Shown here piece by piece: positions 10,176-18,053 of a stretch of DNA of 64,000 nt. The stretch spans positions 1,435,001 through 1,499,000 of the forward strand of contig NZ_CP019789.1 in NCBI RefSeq assembly GCF_002022685.1, read 5' to 3'. The position numbers and the translations under genes were made by a program. The notes under the pieces were generated by a model. That model worked only from the letters and a program-made list of their open reading frames with translations, did not search any database and was not told the DNA's origin. This DNA comes from Bartonella schoenbuchensis R1. Lineage in GTDB: Bacteria; Pseudomonadota; Alphaproteobacteria; Rhizobiales; Rhizobiaceae. Each line of letters begins with the position of its first letter. Within the stretch, counting starts at the first letter, position 1.

Positions 10176-10846
10176 CTATTCAAAGTATAAAACATTGAAC
10201 TTTCCACAATAATTCTTCTCAAAATTCTTGCGCTGATTTAATAAGAAAATAAAACGACCTCGATATACAACTAGCGGATTCGAACTATGGGTATCCTTGC
10301 TAAGCTTGATGTTTATCAGGAAAACCAATTCGTTGTGATTGTACACTTGATGATAAAAAACTTGCACATAATCACTTACTGTATCTAGATTGAGAATAAA
10401 TGGATCAACATGCTCACAGCTTACTCTGCCCCATCCAATAATTTGATTCCACAATGAATAACACCAATCAACTCCTTCTCGTTCCTCCAAATGTGGGAAA
10501 TATCCCCCTAATGATGCATTAACATCAATAAAATGAGGGGTAGCTTTAATAGGATAAATATAACCATTATAATTAAGGTCACTATTAACCCAACTCATCG
10601 CGAATCCTTGAGAAGTTATTGTTACAACATAACCGGAACCAAAGCCTGGCAGGCCAGCAGGCATTTCACGCACATAAATCCTATAAGCTCACGCACACGG
10701 ATCTCATAAGTTGATATGTGGTGGCGGTTGATAGGCAATAAATAATCCACCCATACCCTTAAGATAGAAACCACCAGCCTTTTTACATTTTTAGGGTGAT
10801 CAATAGCTGCCCGATATAATTTCTTGTGCGTGAAATCTTCAATAAC
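10176..10846 (-). pseudogene. Heat-labile enterotoxin/cholera toxin A-subunit-like ADP-ribosyltransferase remnant
   Basis: The open part starts about 10673 and encodes GSGYVVTITSQGFA, NGYIYPIKATPHFIDVNASL, GGYFPHLEEREGV and WNQIIGWGRV. These align by eye, in order, with the cholera toxin A1 segments GYVSTSISL, YYIYVIATAPNMFNVNDVLG, AYSPHPDEQEV and YSQIYGWYRV. The catalytic bi-glutamate pattern E-x-E is kept (ERE). The STS position reads VTI. Upstream, in other frames, lie KKLYRAAIDHPKN (the conserved NAD-binding Arg in LYRA) and KAGGFYLKGMGGLFIAYQPP, then HINL. A missing A near 10774, an imperfect 24-base duplication near 10675-10710, and loss of a start and signal sequence (tandem stops before VIEDF) make it non-functional as written. 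This looks truly degenerate. Confidence 0.75.
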
Positions 10847-11141
10847 TTATTATGTGTGAATCACATAACCAATGGTGTTACTTAAGTAATACTTTCCTCA
10901 CAAATTGAAACTTTTAGTGAAACTCTTTAATTGTGTTATAAATATGATCACTATATAATGTGGTTTAGTCAGTGATTCATCATAAGACTTAGTACCCAAT
11001 AAAATCATGATGCATACTGAAAATCAGCAGTGGTTTCTTAATGTAAATTCTAGAGTGCTAAAAAACGCACTTATAAAAACACACTTAAATGATGAAAAAA
11101 GAAAAGCATAAGCGTTCAAATAAACAAGGGGAATAATTATC
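10847..11141. other. Intergenic region between toxin remnant and fdhE
   Basis: AT-rich spacer. The lost 5-prime part of the toxin A gene would have lain at its left edge: ATG near 10864 is followed at once by TGA. The right edge carries the aagggg ribosome site of fdhE. Nothing else is evident. Confidence 0.4.
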
Positions 11142-12047
11142 ATGCTACAACGCAATACTCTTTTAGAAAAGAAGAGCGAGAGTAATGCTGTTCACCCCTC
11201 CCCTTGGGTCAAACTACCTGACAGGGAAACTTTGTTCGAAAAGCGTGCACATCGTTTTATGCATTTAGCCACAACCAACCCCAATAAAGAGGATCTCTTA
11301 TTTTGGGCTCATTTTTGCAATGCACAGCAACAATTAACAAACACATTTAAAAATTTTTCCACAGCACTTAGCCGTTTTACGATGGTGTCTACCCCTCCTT
11401 TTGATCGATCAAAAATATTGAGCTTAGGATTTTATGATAGCGTTGTGCATAATTTTTTAAACCATATTTCAACCAGCGCACTCCCTGTGAAATATCAAGA
11501 AGCTTTCAATAAAGCACAACAGCAGCAAGACCAATGGCGCTTATGGGGGCATAATCTGTTAAATCATCCGCTTTCCCATCAACATTTAGCAGAACATATT
11601 TTCATCACCGGTGCTTTGCAAATTATCTATTGCCTCACCTCTTCACAGCTTGATCCTCAAACACTGACCCCACAACAAAATAACCTTTGCCCAGCCTGTG
11701 CAGGTACATACCTGGTCAACATCGTATGTGACTGGAAAGGGGAAGAAAAACCACAGCTTTGTTCTTGCCTTTATTGTGGCACATTATGGCGCTCTGCACA
11801 TTTTCAATGCACTGTTTGTAACGCAGCACACAGTACACTTCATCATAAGTATGAAAAAGATCCAAAAAACATTCTACTAGACAACATTCTCATTGAAGCC
11901 TGTGAAGTGTGTAGACATGAACACGACGACAATCAATTCAACCAACACGAAAATTCATCTCTCAATGTTTGTGCTCATGATAATGAGCAAACTCATCCCA
12001 GATTTTTTCTTGAAAACTCACTCTCATTTGAAGCAGAAGAACTCTAA
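11142..12047 (+). CDS. fdhE: FdhE-like formate dehydrogenase accessory protein
   Basis: Homologue of FdhE, a cytoplasmic iron/zinc-binding protein needed for maturation or activity of respiratory formate dehydrogenase. After a helical N-terminal half (RFMHLATTNPNKEDLLFW is typical) the Cys pairs of the rubredoxin-like half are visible: CPAC near residue 185, CLYC near 211, CTVC near 226 and CEVC near 255. The C-terminus beyond CEVC departs from the family, which continues with YLK and an Asp-rich helix. Here there is a His/Asn-rich tail of about 45 residues (HEHDDNQFNQHENSS). That suggests a truncated or replaced end. No formate dehydrogenase structural genes lie in the window, so its partner is not visible here. 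Confidence 0.8.
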   Translation: MLQRNTLLEKKSESNAVHPSPWVKLPDRETLFEKRAHRFMHLATTNPNKEDLLFWAHFCNAQQQLTNTFKNFSTALSRFTMVSTPPFDRSKILSLGFYDSVVHNFLNHISTSALPVKYQEAFNKAQQQQDQWRLWGHNLLNHPLSHQHLAEHIFITGALQIIYCLTSSQLDPQTLTPQQNNLCPACAGTYLVNIVCDWKGEEKPQLCSCLYCGTLWRSAHFQCTVCNAAHSTLHHKYEKDPKNILLDNILIEACEVCRHEHDDNQFNQHENSSLNVCAHDNEQTHPRFFLENSLSFEAEEL

Positions 12048-12539
12048 CCCTTTTAAAGCTAAAAAGCACAAACGGTTAAGTGTTCCCCTTTTCTCAACCA
12101 TCTCATTTGCATCAATAGAAAGTGTTCACCTTGCACCTCTTCATGGCCGTTGCACTATCACAGCCATCAAAAATTAAAATATCAAAACACCTGGCATCTT
12201 TTAAAAAGATTTTTATCCCAAAACAAACGCACCACCTTGTAAAGAAATGGTCCACATATCAGTGCACTTCCTAATATAAAAAGCCCAATAATCATTTTAA
12301 AAAAACAAGCAAAAGATAAGCCTATAATTTTTTATGCTTCAAGCCAGCCTTTTTACTTAACTAATATTCTTTAAAATAAACATTCACTTACAGCATTATT
12401 TAAAAAACTAGCGACTCTCACTCACCATGCCTACCACTTAAAATTAAGCAGCTTAAAATTAAATTGAGCAATACTCCCCTTGGCTCACACATCTGCCTTT
12501 CATCGTATTTTATATGTTCTCAATTCTTCATTAAATAAT
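12048..12539. other. AT-rich intergenic region, no gene seen
   Basis: This stretch separates fdhE from a leftward membrane-protein gene at the edge of the phage late module. It is AT-rich without C-rich repeats. I see no gene, RNA or clear hairpin. Confidence 0.45.
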
Positions 12540-12986
12540 CTAAAAATGATTGCGCACTTTATTACTACTTTCATCTTGTTCATTGATTAAACAATCCCGT
12601 AAGAGAAAATAATTTCCATCCCCCGGTCTGATCATTTTGATACATTTTTCCTTTGAGTTATCAGAGACCTCTTCCCACATTTCGCGAACTGTAAAATAGG
12701 CTTCACTCTCTGAGCGCAAGCAGCGTGAATAAACCTCACCCCTTATATCAGGCAGAACCGAAGCAGCAATTTCTTTACAATAAATGTACAAATCAAATTC
12801 CGGAATAACGAGCTTAACAGGCGCATGCTGTGGAACCTGTTTTGTGGAAAAAAAGTGATCAGCAATTTTTTGAACTGCAAGATAAAAAATCAACAAACAC
12901 AAAAAAAATGCAAAAAGAACAACAGCAATCTTACGATATGCTTTTCTACGATAATACCTTAACCTTGTTTGGATTTTTTTGTCCAT
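12540..12986 (-). CDS. Single-pass membrane protein with conserved-looking cysteines, unknown
   Basis: Not recognised. It has 148 residues: a strongly basic N-terminus (RLRYYRRKAYRK), one TM helix (IAVVLFAFFLCLLIFYLAV), then a periplasmic domain. The domain has four spaced cysteines, in YIYCKEIA, YSRCLRSE, KEKCIKMI and LRDCLINE, which could pair as disulfides. It is leftward, like the phage late genes to its right, and may be a cargo gene at the distal end of that module. It could equally be a chromosomal envelope protein. Confidence 0.6.
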   Translation of the reverse strand: MDKKIQTRLRYYRRKAYRKIAVVLFAFFLCLLIFYLAVQKIADHFFSTKQVPQHAPVKLVIPEFDLYIYCKEIAASVLPDIRGEVYSRCLRSESEAYFTVREMWEEVSDNSKEKCIKMIRPGDGNYFLLRDCLINEQDESSNKVRNHF

Positions 12987-13223
12987 GAACTGTCTGCCTT
13001 TAACCGACTATGGCAAATTTTAATCGATCATGGCAATTTTTGAACAGTAAATAGTGCGACGAGCATAACGATCCATAAAGATCCATGAACAATCAATCGC
13101 ATTATGAATTGTCTTGCACCAAAAAGCAATCACTCGTTCTATAAAGCCACCGCCCTTTTCATAATCAAGAGAAGATAAAGCTTTAAATTATTCTGTAGCT
13201 CTTTTAAGTATCCTCAACCTTTT

Positions 13224-13415
13224 TTACTCATCATTTAATGAAACAAGCGTGCACTCCCCATTTTCTCTCCATCTTCTTGTAGGACCCACTCTCTTTTTAA
13301 AAATGGCAAATATACATAAAGAATATAAAAACACCACTAAAGACATTGGTGCATATTTTAAAACCCTATAAAGATCAAAGATAGCTTGTCTTAAACACCA
13401 TATCACCTCACCCAT
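13224..13415 (-). CDS. Possible small membrane protein near the lysis genes
   Basis: A 63-residue frame with one hydrophobic stretch (APMSLVVFLYSLCIFAIF) followed by a basic segment. It lies downstream of, and in the same direction as, the lysozyme and lipoprotein genes. A holin-like or spanin-like role is conceivable from position alone. I do not recognise it, and it may be spurious. Confidence 0.35.
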   Translation of the reverse strand: MGEVIWCLRQAIFDLYRVLKYAPMSLVVFLYSLCIFAIFKKRVGPTRRWRENGECTLVSLNDE

Positions 13416-13471
13416 CTAAATCAAATTCATCGTTTGTGCTATCTATGCTTTGCCAACATCTTTGCATTTGA

Positions 13472-13675
13472 TCAAAATGGTTTGTGCCCACAAATCCAGT
13501 GTGACAATAACGACTCTGTTTGAAGCAAATGTGCTGGCTTGTTAGTGAGAGGTGGTTTCATCCAATCTGCGCAAGACAGTGGATCATTCATTTGGCACCC
13601 CGCCAAGAAAACAAAAAAGAAAACGACAGACATGAAAGAGAGAAAGCAAAAAAACTTCATCATTGATTTTCTCAC
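13472..13675 (-). CDS. Small lipoprotein downstream of the phage lysozyme
   Basis: A 67-residue frame with a lipoprotein signal: a basic N-terminus, the hydrophobic core FLSFMSVVFFFVF, then the lipobox LAGC. The mature part (about 42 residues) contains two further cysteines and the short proline element MKPPLTNKP. Its place just after the lysozyme gene, its small size and the lipobox fit an outer-membrane spanin (Rz1-like). However, no overlapping inner-membrane spanin gene is seen. An in-frame Met 4 codons downstream (MMKFF) is an alternative start. Confidence 0.5.
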   Translation of the reverse strand: MRKSMMKFFCFLSFMSVVFFFVFLAGCQMNDPLSCADWMKPPLTNKPAHLLQTESLLSHWICGHKPF

Positions 13676-13733
13676 GTTTAAAAAGCCAACATGGTTTGGA
13701 TAAGCATTTTTATCTGCTCAAAAGAGCGTTCAT

Positions 13734-13754
13734 AAAAAAAGCCTCATACGAGGC
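13734..13754 (-). terminator. Rho-independent terminator after the lysozyme gene
   Basis: On the minus strand GCCTC and GAGGC form a 5-bp stem with a 4-base loop, followed directly by a run of seven T. It lies about 40 bases after the lysozyme stop, so it should end the main late transcript. Confidence 0.65.
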
Positions 13755-13795
13755 AACAATACAAACAACAACCAAGCTCTAATAGAATAACAAGG

Positions 13796-14458
13796 TCACA
13801 ATTTTTCTTCTTTTATCCGAGAAAGATACACAAAAACACCTACCATCATCGCGATAATCATAATGGCTGCTAAAGCCCATTGTACAGGCCCATATCCGGT
13901 AAAAAGCCCTGTTACACCTGAAAAAGCCCCAATGACTGGTGCTAAAAACTCTGCTGTCAAAATAGAAACACCGCTTGTAGCTTCCACCGCTTGATAATTG
14001 GAACAAACATAAGCCCCTTTAGCCCACAACCCCGCTTCAGCAGCACGTCGGTGTACAAGGCCTTGCAAGCGTTGCCCTTCTGATTTTGTCCATTTTTGCA
14101 ATTCAGCCGGCACAGCTTCATAATCACCTTTATTGAGCTTTCTTAAAAGTGCAGAGTTACAAAAAGCGCTTGTTCCCACATTATAGCAAAAGGAAACAAG
14201 AGCTGCGAATTGCTCATCGGTTAAAGGTTGAGAAACCGCCTGTTCAACCGTTTGTTCAAATTGCGCTAAATCTTTTCGCAAAATGGCTTCTGCTTCATCT
14301 TTTGTGATCTTCATACCCTTTTGTACAACGGGCGCACCCGCCTTGGTTGTGTGTCCATAACCAATTGCCCACACATCCATGGCATCTCGGTAGGCTTCCA
14401 AACGCAAACCTTCCCATTTTTTAATCAACTCTAACCCTTCGTTTGATATTGTCCGCAT
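13796..14458 (-). CDS. Phage GH24 lysozyme (endolysin) with C-terminal membrane segment
   Basis: Glycoside hydrolase family 24 muramidase that cleaves peptidoglycan for phage release. The catalytic triad pattern is visible: Glu in KKWEGLRLEAY, Asp in YRDAMDVW and Thr in IGYGHTTKAG. The domain ends near residue 145 (RRAAEAGLWAKG). About 70 further residues follow with Gly/Ala-rich hydrophobic stretches (FLAPVIGAFSGVTGLF and WALAAIMIIAMMVGVFVYL) and a basic end. A C-terminal TM segment on an endolysin is unusual; it may anchor the enzyme or act as a holin-like module. It is the last clear gene of the leftward late operon. Confidence 0.88.
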   Translation of the reverse strand: MRTISNEGLELIKKWEGLRLEAYRDAMDVWAIGYGHTTKAGAPVVQKGMKITKDEAEAILRKDLAQFEQTVEQAVSQPLTDEQFAALVSFCYNVGTSAFCNSALLRKLNKGDYEAVPAELQKWTKSEGQRLQGLVHRRAAEAGLWAKGAYVCSNYQAVEATSGVSILTAEFLAPVIGAFSGVTGLFTGYGPVQWALAAIMIIAMMVGVFVYLSRIKEEKL

Positions 14459-14529
14459 TTTTTAATCCTTAAATTTCTCCCAGGCGTTAATGTTCACCAC
14501 CTCAGATTATTGGCCAACACACAATTGCC

Positions 14530-14796
14530 TTATGCCTTGCTTTTAGTGCCTCTGTTTTCATTGTCCTGGAGAATTGTCGTCAATTGTTCTTCTAAAGCAC
14601 AAACACGCTGCAACAACTGTGCAGTAACTTGAGTATTCCTTTTATCTTCACGCCTCATTTCTTGCTGCATTTCTTGCTGCATATTTTTTAAAAGAGCATT
14701 TAAAGGAGCATGGCCCATCCTTCCACTTGCATAAAGAACCAAGCGAATATGTTCAGGATCATCAATATCAGCAATAGAAAATGGAAAAAGTGCCAT
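14530..14796 (-). CDS. Small phage coiled-coil protein, unknown
   Basis: An 88-residue protein with a short N-terminal motif (ALFPFSIADIDDPEHIRL) and a Gln/Glu/Met-rich amphipathic helix (LLKNMQQEMQQEMRREDKR, then LLQRVCALEEQLTTIL) likely to form a coiled coil. It sits between the tail fibre gene and the lysozyme, in the same direction. It is not recognised; it could be a tail or lysis-timing accessory. Confidence 0.55.
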   Translation of the reverse strand: MALFPFSIADIDDPEHIRLVLYASGRMGHAPLNALLKNMQQEMQQEMRREDKRNTQVTAQLLQRVCALEEQLTTILQDNENRGTKSKA

Positions 14797-15160
14797 TTCG
14801 TTCTCTCATCCTTTTAGCGCTAAAAAACAACTCTTTTGGAAAATGCTTAAAATGCTCACAAACACAAACCAGCCACCCAACCACTCAAGTCAAACAAAGA
14901 AGCTGCCCAAACGTTTAAACAAACCAGAAACCCCTCAACCCAACCGTTCAAACAAAACATACATCCCTCCTCTTTCGCAAAAAAAGGAAAGAAGCCTTCA
15001 AAATACGGGCCTGTCATTTTATCAAATGAGGGTGTCATCCACCAATTTTCTGTATGGCCTAATATCTTAATGGAAATAGTGCATGAAAACAGTGTGGTGA
15101 AGAATCTTCACATATTTGCAATATATTTAAGTTCTCATACCTTTATTGGGTTCTCATACC
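14797..15160. repeat. A/C-rich low-complexity intergenic spacer
   Basis: This spacer lies inside the late operon. Its left part is rich in short A/C words (caaaccagccaccc, caacccaaccgttcaaa) like the low-complexity blocks elsewhere in the window. The right part carries two copies of ttctcatacctt near 15135-15165. No gene is seen. Confidence 0.55.
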
Positions 15161-16144
15161 TTATACCTTAATGGCGTAAACAACTGCAACATTGACAGGG
15201 CGTATTTCAGGACCACCTGTTTTATTGATTGTAAATGTGTGCGTGTGAGTACCCGCAGGCTTTGTCAAAACCCGCTTCTCATAACTATGATATCTGGGCA
15301 AAGCACTTCCTTTAGCCGCATCCACCGTGAAAACTTGTTCTGCAAATTCATGCTTATGCTCACCCGCACTATCAATTGTTCCTGTATGCGTATGAGATTT
15401 AATGGCATCATTTTGCCTGCTTCCTAAAACGCGGTCTTTATCAATCCCTCTTTGACTATCAAGCCCACGCAAAAACATTCCACGTAAATCAGGTACATTA
15501 AACGTAGTGCTTTCATCACCGCTGCCCCATGTTTCACCAATGGCTGCAAAAAGACTTGCATAATCCTTGCGCGAATAAGCTTTACCATCACATAAAAGCC
15601 ACCCTTCAGGAATTTTTTCCATAGCAAAAGTCGCAATAAAACCTGATGGAAAACTACTTACTGGTTTTGGAGCAGCCGCAGGTGTGGGATTGGTTAAATA
15701 CCACCCATCTTTATCTTCTCCATCAATACCACATTGATAAACAAGTTCATAAAGACCGTTCTTTCGAATCTCTCCACCACTTAAAGGCACCAATCCATTT
15801 GGTGTTACCTTATAAACAGGCTGAGCAGGCAATTGATTTAACACAACACTTGTTGTTTTAGTATTAGCCTCTTGCGCCTTAAAGCGAACAACAATATCGT
15901 TCTGATACTCCTTAATAGGAGACTTAGTAACCAGATGAATAGATGTTTCATTCCCATCTTTTTCTGTGGTAAATTTTGCCTCAATTGCCCCGCCATTATC
16001 CGTTAAATATTCTCTAATACGTTGCATCATTGCACGCGCACTATCATTGACTGAGCTTGGTGGTTGTCCTTCTGCCCAGTTAATGATGTCATCAGCACGT
16101 GCATTTTCGTGCGCAACCAGCGACCAATCATAAATCGAACTCAT
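15161..16144 (-). CDS. Phage tail fibre protein with tail collar domain
   Basis: Virion tail fibre or tail-tip protein of 327 residues. The N-terminal segment (YDWSLVAHENARADDIINWA, then SVNDSARAMMQRIREYL) is the usual start of such fibres in alphaproteobacterial phages. The C-terminal half is a tail collar (PF07484-like) domain: GFIATFAMEKIPEGWLLCDG, then YASLFAAIGETWG, FNVPDLRGMFLRG and a His-rich region (SHTHTGTIDSAGEHKHEF). It ends in the characteristic NVAVVYAIKV. Its start codon overlaps the stop of the preceding S74 protein gene by 4 bases, so they are co-translated. Confidence 0.9.
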   Translation of the reverse strand: MSSIYDWSLVAHENARADDIINWAEGQPPSSVNDSARAMMQRIREYLTDNGGAIEAKFTTEKDGNETSIHLVTKSPIKEYQNDIVVRFKAQEANTKTTSVVLNQLPAQPVYKVTPNGLVPLSGGEIRKNGLYELVYQCGIDGEDKDGWYLTNPTPAAAPKPVSSFPSGFIATFAMEKIPEGWLLCDGKAYSRKDYASLFAAIGETWGSGDESTTFNVPDLRGMFLRGLDSQRGIDKDRVLGSRQNDAIKSHTHTGTIDSAGEHKHEFAEQVFTVDAAKGSALPRYHSYEKRVLTKPAGTHTHTFTINKTGGPEIRPVNVAVVYAIKV

Positions 16145-17265
16145 AGAGCTTGTCCTTCTTGCACCAAATCAATACCAGAAAAAAGGGGAGATGAAGGGGA
16201 AGAGTGGTTACTTTCAGCTGGTGTAACTTTTTCCATCTCAAAGCCAATTTTATCATAATCGACATACAACAACTGTGTTTTGTCATCCATATGAACAGCA
16301 TCAGGCTTCAAACGCACCAGATCTTGCGCCATCACCCCACGATAACGCTGAGGATCTCCTTTATAATTAAATTCATAAAGTGGGTAACCATTCTTCTCCC
16401 CCACAGACACGATATTGTCTTTAACTCTGGCATCAGAAAGGCCCATAATGCCACCAATTAATCCAAGCACTTGCTGTGCATCACGTAAAGGATCTTTGGT
16501 AACTGAAGGCACTGTCACACTCTGCCCTGTCTGAGTACCATAATTTCCAGCTGCTGTTGTACCCACTTTTAGCAACTGCTCTAATCGATTCCACGCCTGA
16601 TTGTCTTGTTCCATCCATTTTTCGCGCTCAACATCCAAAGCATGCTGGTTATTGGCATCTTGCACCATACCACCCTTTAAAGCATTGCTTTGAGCATTAC
16701 TTTGCCCTTGATAGAAGTTGTTTGCAGCATTAATCTGATTTTGCGTAGCCTTATCAATCATCTGATTGGCATTCATCATATTGAGCACATCTTGATTATA
16801 TTGTTGTGCTGCTGCATTTGTTGCCAAAGCTCCCAACTCATCAGTTAACACACCAGTATGCGCCCCAGAACCATAGCGCCCAGCGCCTGCCATAGACTGA
16901 TTAACAGCATCAGAAGTTTTAGAAAGTGCATTGTCCAGCGCATCATTAAATTTGCTATTGTTTCCAATCCAACCACCACTTGCCATATTGCTAAGATTTT
17001 GTTGACTTTGCGTGGGGCTATTTAACAACTGATTGATCATTGGGTTGTTAAACTGGTTGGCAGCATTTCCCAACCCCTGGATAGCATTGAGCGTTGCATC
17101 ACTCAAACCGGCATGGCGATCACCTTCATAAACATTTCCTCCAATACCTTGATTATATAAATCAAGAGCATCAGAACTTGCTTGTTGCAAAATACCTTGC
17201 GACCATACCGGTGGAGCATTTGTTTGTGTTGTTGTTTGAACTTGCGGAGTTTTTCGTCTACTCAT
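16141..17265 (-). CDS. Phage tail/ejection protein with C-terminal S74 chaperone domain
   Basis: A 374-residue virion protein. The N-terminal two thirds are helical, rich in Asn, Gln and Ala (INAANNFYQGQSNAQ), as in podovirus ejection or tail-needle-associated proteins. The C-terminal part (about residues 275-345) is a peptidase S74 intramolecular chaperone domain: the nucleophile Ser in GLSDARVKDNI, followed by YPLYEFNYKGDPQRYRGVMA and LLYVDYDKI. This family assists trimer assembly and then self-cleaves. A short Ser/Pro tail follows. Confidence 0.85.
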   Translation of the reverse strand: MSRRKTPQVQTTTQTNAPPVWSQGILQQASSDALDLYNQGIGGNVYEGDRHAGLSDATLNAIQGLGNAANQFNNPMINQLLNSPTQSQQNLSNMASGGWIGNNSKFNDALDNALSKTSDAVNQSMAGAGRYGSGAHTGVLTDELGALATNAAAQQYNQDVLNMMNANQMIDKATQNQINAANNFYQGQSNAQSNALKGGMVQDANNQHALDVEREKWMEQDNQAWNRLEQLLKVGTTAAGNYGTQTGQSVTVPSVTKDPLRDAQQVLGLIGGIMGLSDARVKDNIVSVGEKNGYPLYEFNYKGDPQRYRGVMAQDLVRLKPDAVHMDDKTQLLYVDYDKIGFEMEKVTPAESNHSSPSSPLFSGIDLVQEGQAL

Positions 17266-17786
17266 AGGGTGAGAACCTTTCTATAATGAATAAGATTGAT
17301 AGCATGCCCACGTTGTCTAAGCATTTTAGACCACCCAAACCTTCCCATAGTCAGCATTTCATCAGCGTGAATTGTTCGAGCCCATTTTTCAATTTGATCA
17401 ATTAATTTGACCAATTTCAGCCCGCCCTTTCCAGCCAGGTCTAAAATGACAACGCGTTTTTTCCCAGTGTGCGTCATTTCAATTTTAGTGATCACGAAAG
17501 CACTAAATTGAGTTTCATTTTTTAAGATCAACCATAATTGTGCTTGTCCACCAGCAATCTCTTTTGCAATAGTGTCCAAACACACATCATCAGGAAACCG
17601 CTTGGCATATTTTTGCATCGCCGCATTAATAGCCTCTTGATAAAGAGCTATTTTTTCCCACGGCCATTGATTTGTAAGATGAATAGAATATAAATTTTGA
17701 CTGTCTTGTTGAGCAGTCACATTTTGAGCTTTTTTACCCTTTTGGCAGTCAATCTTAACATCTTTTCGTCCAACTGCCTTCACCAT
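17262..17786 (-). CDS. Phage-encoded GNAT-like acetyltransferase or virion accessory protein
   Basis: From the ATG at 17786, with a ggagg upstream, it is 174 residues. The frame extends to 17879, but that part is a translation of C-rich repeat DNA, so I exclude it. The fold pattern AQLWLILKNETQFSAFVIT, then KKRVVILDLAGKGGLKLVKL and MLTMGRFGWSKMLRQRGHA resembles small acetyltransferase-like proteins encoded beside phage stabilisation proteins. It overlaps the next gene start by 4 bases. The enzymatic role is an inference from fold-like spacing only. Confidence 0.6.
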   Translation of the reverse strand: MVKAVGRKDVKIDCQKGKKAQNVTAQQDSQNLYSIHLTNQWPWEKIALYQEAINAAMQKYAKRFPDDVCLDTIAKEIAGGQAQLWLILKNETQFSAFVITKIEMTHTGKKRVVILDLAGKGGLKLVKLIDQIEKWARTIHADEMLTMGRFGWSKMLRQRGHAINLIHYRKVLTL

Positions 17787-17879
17787 TTGTTGCACTTTCC
17801 TCCAACATCTTCTACCCATCCATCCGCTCCCACACTCTTGTCTGCCCACTCGCCAGCCCATTACTTGCCCACTTACCAA

Positions 17880-18053
17880 TCCCTTACTTTCCTACCCGCC
17901 AGCTCCTTACTCACTCACCCGCACTTTTTTCTTGCGCACCGGCACTTTTGTCTGCCTACTCGCCAACCCATTTCTTGCCTACTCGCCAGCCTATTACTTG
18001 CCCACTTACTAGCCCCTTACTTACTTGGCTCACCCACACTCTTGTTTAACAGC
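17880..18053. repeat. Low-complexity repeat spacer
   Basis: C/T-rich spacer with an irregular repeat based on cttgcccacttac and actcgccagccc. It separates the acetyltransferase-like gene from the stabilisation protein gene. No gene is seen. Confidence 0.7.

Noticed and set aside
17787..17879. N-terminal 31 codons of the acetyltransferase-like frame
   Set aside because: They translate C-rich repeat DNA; the ATG at 17786 has a ribosome site and fits the expected protein better.
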